From positions 1 to 6,247 of the forward strand of contig JALUJE010000297.1 in assembly GCA_027057185.1 (NCBI GenBank): a DNA stretch of 6,247 bases, read 5' to 3'. The first letter of the stretch is position 1, and each line of letters starts with the position of its first letter. Of this stretch, positions 5,700 to 6,247 are shown piece after piece. Below the pieces are notes generated by a model. That model was given only the letters and a program-made list of their open reading frames with translations, ran no database searches and was not told where the DNA came from. A program made the translations under genes and the position numbers. This DNA is from Helicobacteraceae bacterium (GTDB lineage Bacteria; Campylobacterota; Campylobacteria; Campylobacterales; Sulfurimonadaceae).

Positions 5700-6247
5700 T
5701 TACACACTGGCAATATTCATGACAACATACGCACGACTCCATTGAGAAAGCGAACCCTTCGGAAGTGCTTCAAGGTCCAGTGAGGAGAGTATTTGTTGAC
5801 GCCACGACAGGTGAAATGATTCAATCATATCATCCAGACCAAAGATATTGACGTAATTTCGAATGCCCTCTTCTATGGTATCTACTGGAGCTGACGCTTT
5901 CACAAGCAGTTCAAGCTGTTTAATATAACATTGCGCAAAGAGTGTTGCAATCGCTTCTTTTTTGGCTTCAATTGTCATATACTCTTCGAGTACGGTCTGC
6001 ATGCCCAAGGCATCACCTTTAGAAGCATATTTCAGTGCGCTATCGACCTGTTTGCTCCACACGTTTTCAAGGGCCATGCCCTCCGCCGTATCATAAAGCA
6101 ACGGAAAACTGCTCATATAGACAAAAGCATTGGCAAGGTTATGGCTCTCAATGGCATCATAAAACAGTCGGTATGCTTTAATAGACTCGATCATCTCTTT
6201 GGCTTCTTTGGTGTAATCGGGAAAATCGCAGAGTATTTCACACAATT
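5700..6247 (-). CDS. C-terminal part of a helical-repeat protein of unknown function (partial)
   Basis: The frame is open from the right edge of the window to the TAA at 5702-5700, giving about 181 visible residues. The first visible start-like codon is a TTG at 6245 at the extreme edge with nothing upstream to judge it by, so this is taken as an internal stretch of a longer gene. The segment is almost entirely alpha-helical. It reads as successive helical hairpins of about 35-42 residues, each with a polar turn between helices (for example AIESHNLANAF, ASKGDALGM and ASAPVDTIEEG), like TPR-type or other alpha-alpha repeats. Two Cys are near the visible start. No catalytic motif, signal peptide or membrane segment is seen, and I do not recognise the family. 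A scaffold or protein-binding role is the usual job of such repeats, which is inference only. Its stop lies 116 bases before the next start, and that next gene has its own promoter. Confidence 0.75.
   Translation of the reverse strand, partial: LCEILCDFPDYTKEAKEMIESIKAYRLFYDAIESHNLANAFVYMSSFPLLYDTAEGMALENVWSKQVDSALKYASKGDALGMQTVLEEYMTIEAKKEAIATLFAQCYIKQLELLVKASAPVDTIEEGIRNYVNIFGLDDMIESFHLSWRQQILSSLDLEALPKGSLSQWSRAYVVMNIASV

Noticed and set aside
5598..5783. Plus-strand reading frame with a hydrophobic, Val/Ile-rich N-terminus opposite the leader and the end of the helical-repeat gene
   Set aside because: It has no ribosome binding site, its second half is antisense to the helical-repeat gene, and its first codons are the complement of the leader inverted repeats and promoter, which explain the region better.

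Overview
The window looks like chromosomal DNA of a Gram-negative bacterium, most likely a free-living member of the Campylobacterota (Sulfurimonas/Sulfurovum-like). The grounds are the AT-rich but not extreme base composition, the lipid A gene lpxD, and the gene order large acetolactate synthase subunit - ilvH - lpxD, which I recall from Campylobacter jejuni. This placement is an inference from recalled gene order and protein style, not from a database search.

Layout. Plus strand, 1-1579: the last 24 codons of an unidentified gene, then a small VanZ-like membrane protein starting one base after that gene's stop, then a class I/II PLP aminotransferase of the aspartate aminotransferase type. 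The three are packed like one operon. They meet a minus-strand block head to tail, with only four bases between the two stop codons (1579/1584). Minus strand, read from high to low coordinates: the C-terminal part of a helix-rich protein running off the right edge (6247-5700); a 177-residue Cys-containing protein of unknown function with its own good sigma70-type promoter (5583-5050); then a four-gene operon from a promoter near 4984: acetolactate synthase large subunit (4938-3241), IlvH (3241-2771), LpxD (2774-1815) and a 73-residue unknown protein (1805-1584). Within this operon the joints are a 1-base TAATG overlap, a 4-base ATGA overlap and a 6-base gap, so translation is probably coupled.

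Function. The large and small acetolactate synthase subunits form the valine-regulated enzyme that starts branched-chain amino acid synthesis. LpxD adds the N-linked acyl chains of lipid A. The aminotransferase supplies aspartate from oxaloacetate or carries out related transaminations. These are housekeeping roles. I see no mobile elements, CRISPR arrays, tRNAs or rRNAs, and no intergenic stretch longer than about 120 bases.

The parts worth a second look are the 177-residue protein with a patterned set of cysteines; its short leader, which holds two interleaved inverted repeats (arm order A-B-A'-B') directly in front of the ribosome binding site; an IlvH whose valine-binding loop lacks two usually conserved glycines; and the 73-residue unknown protein at the end of the ilv-lpxD operon. 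I did not find convincing evidence of a wholly new multi-gene system here.
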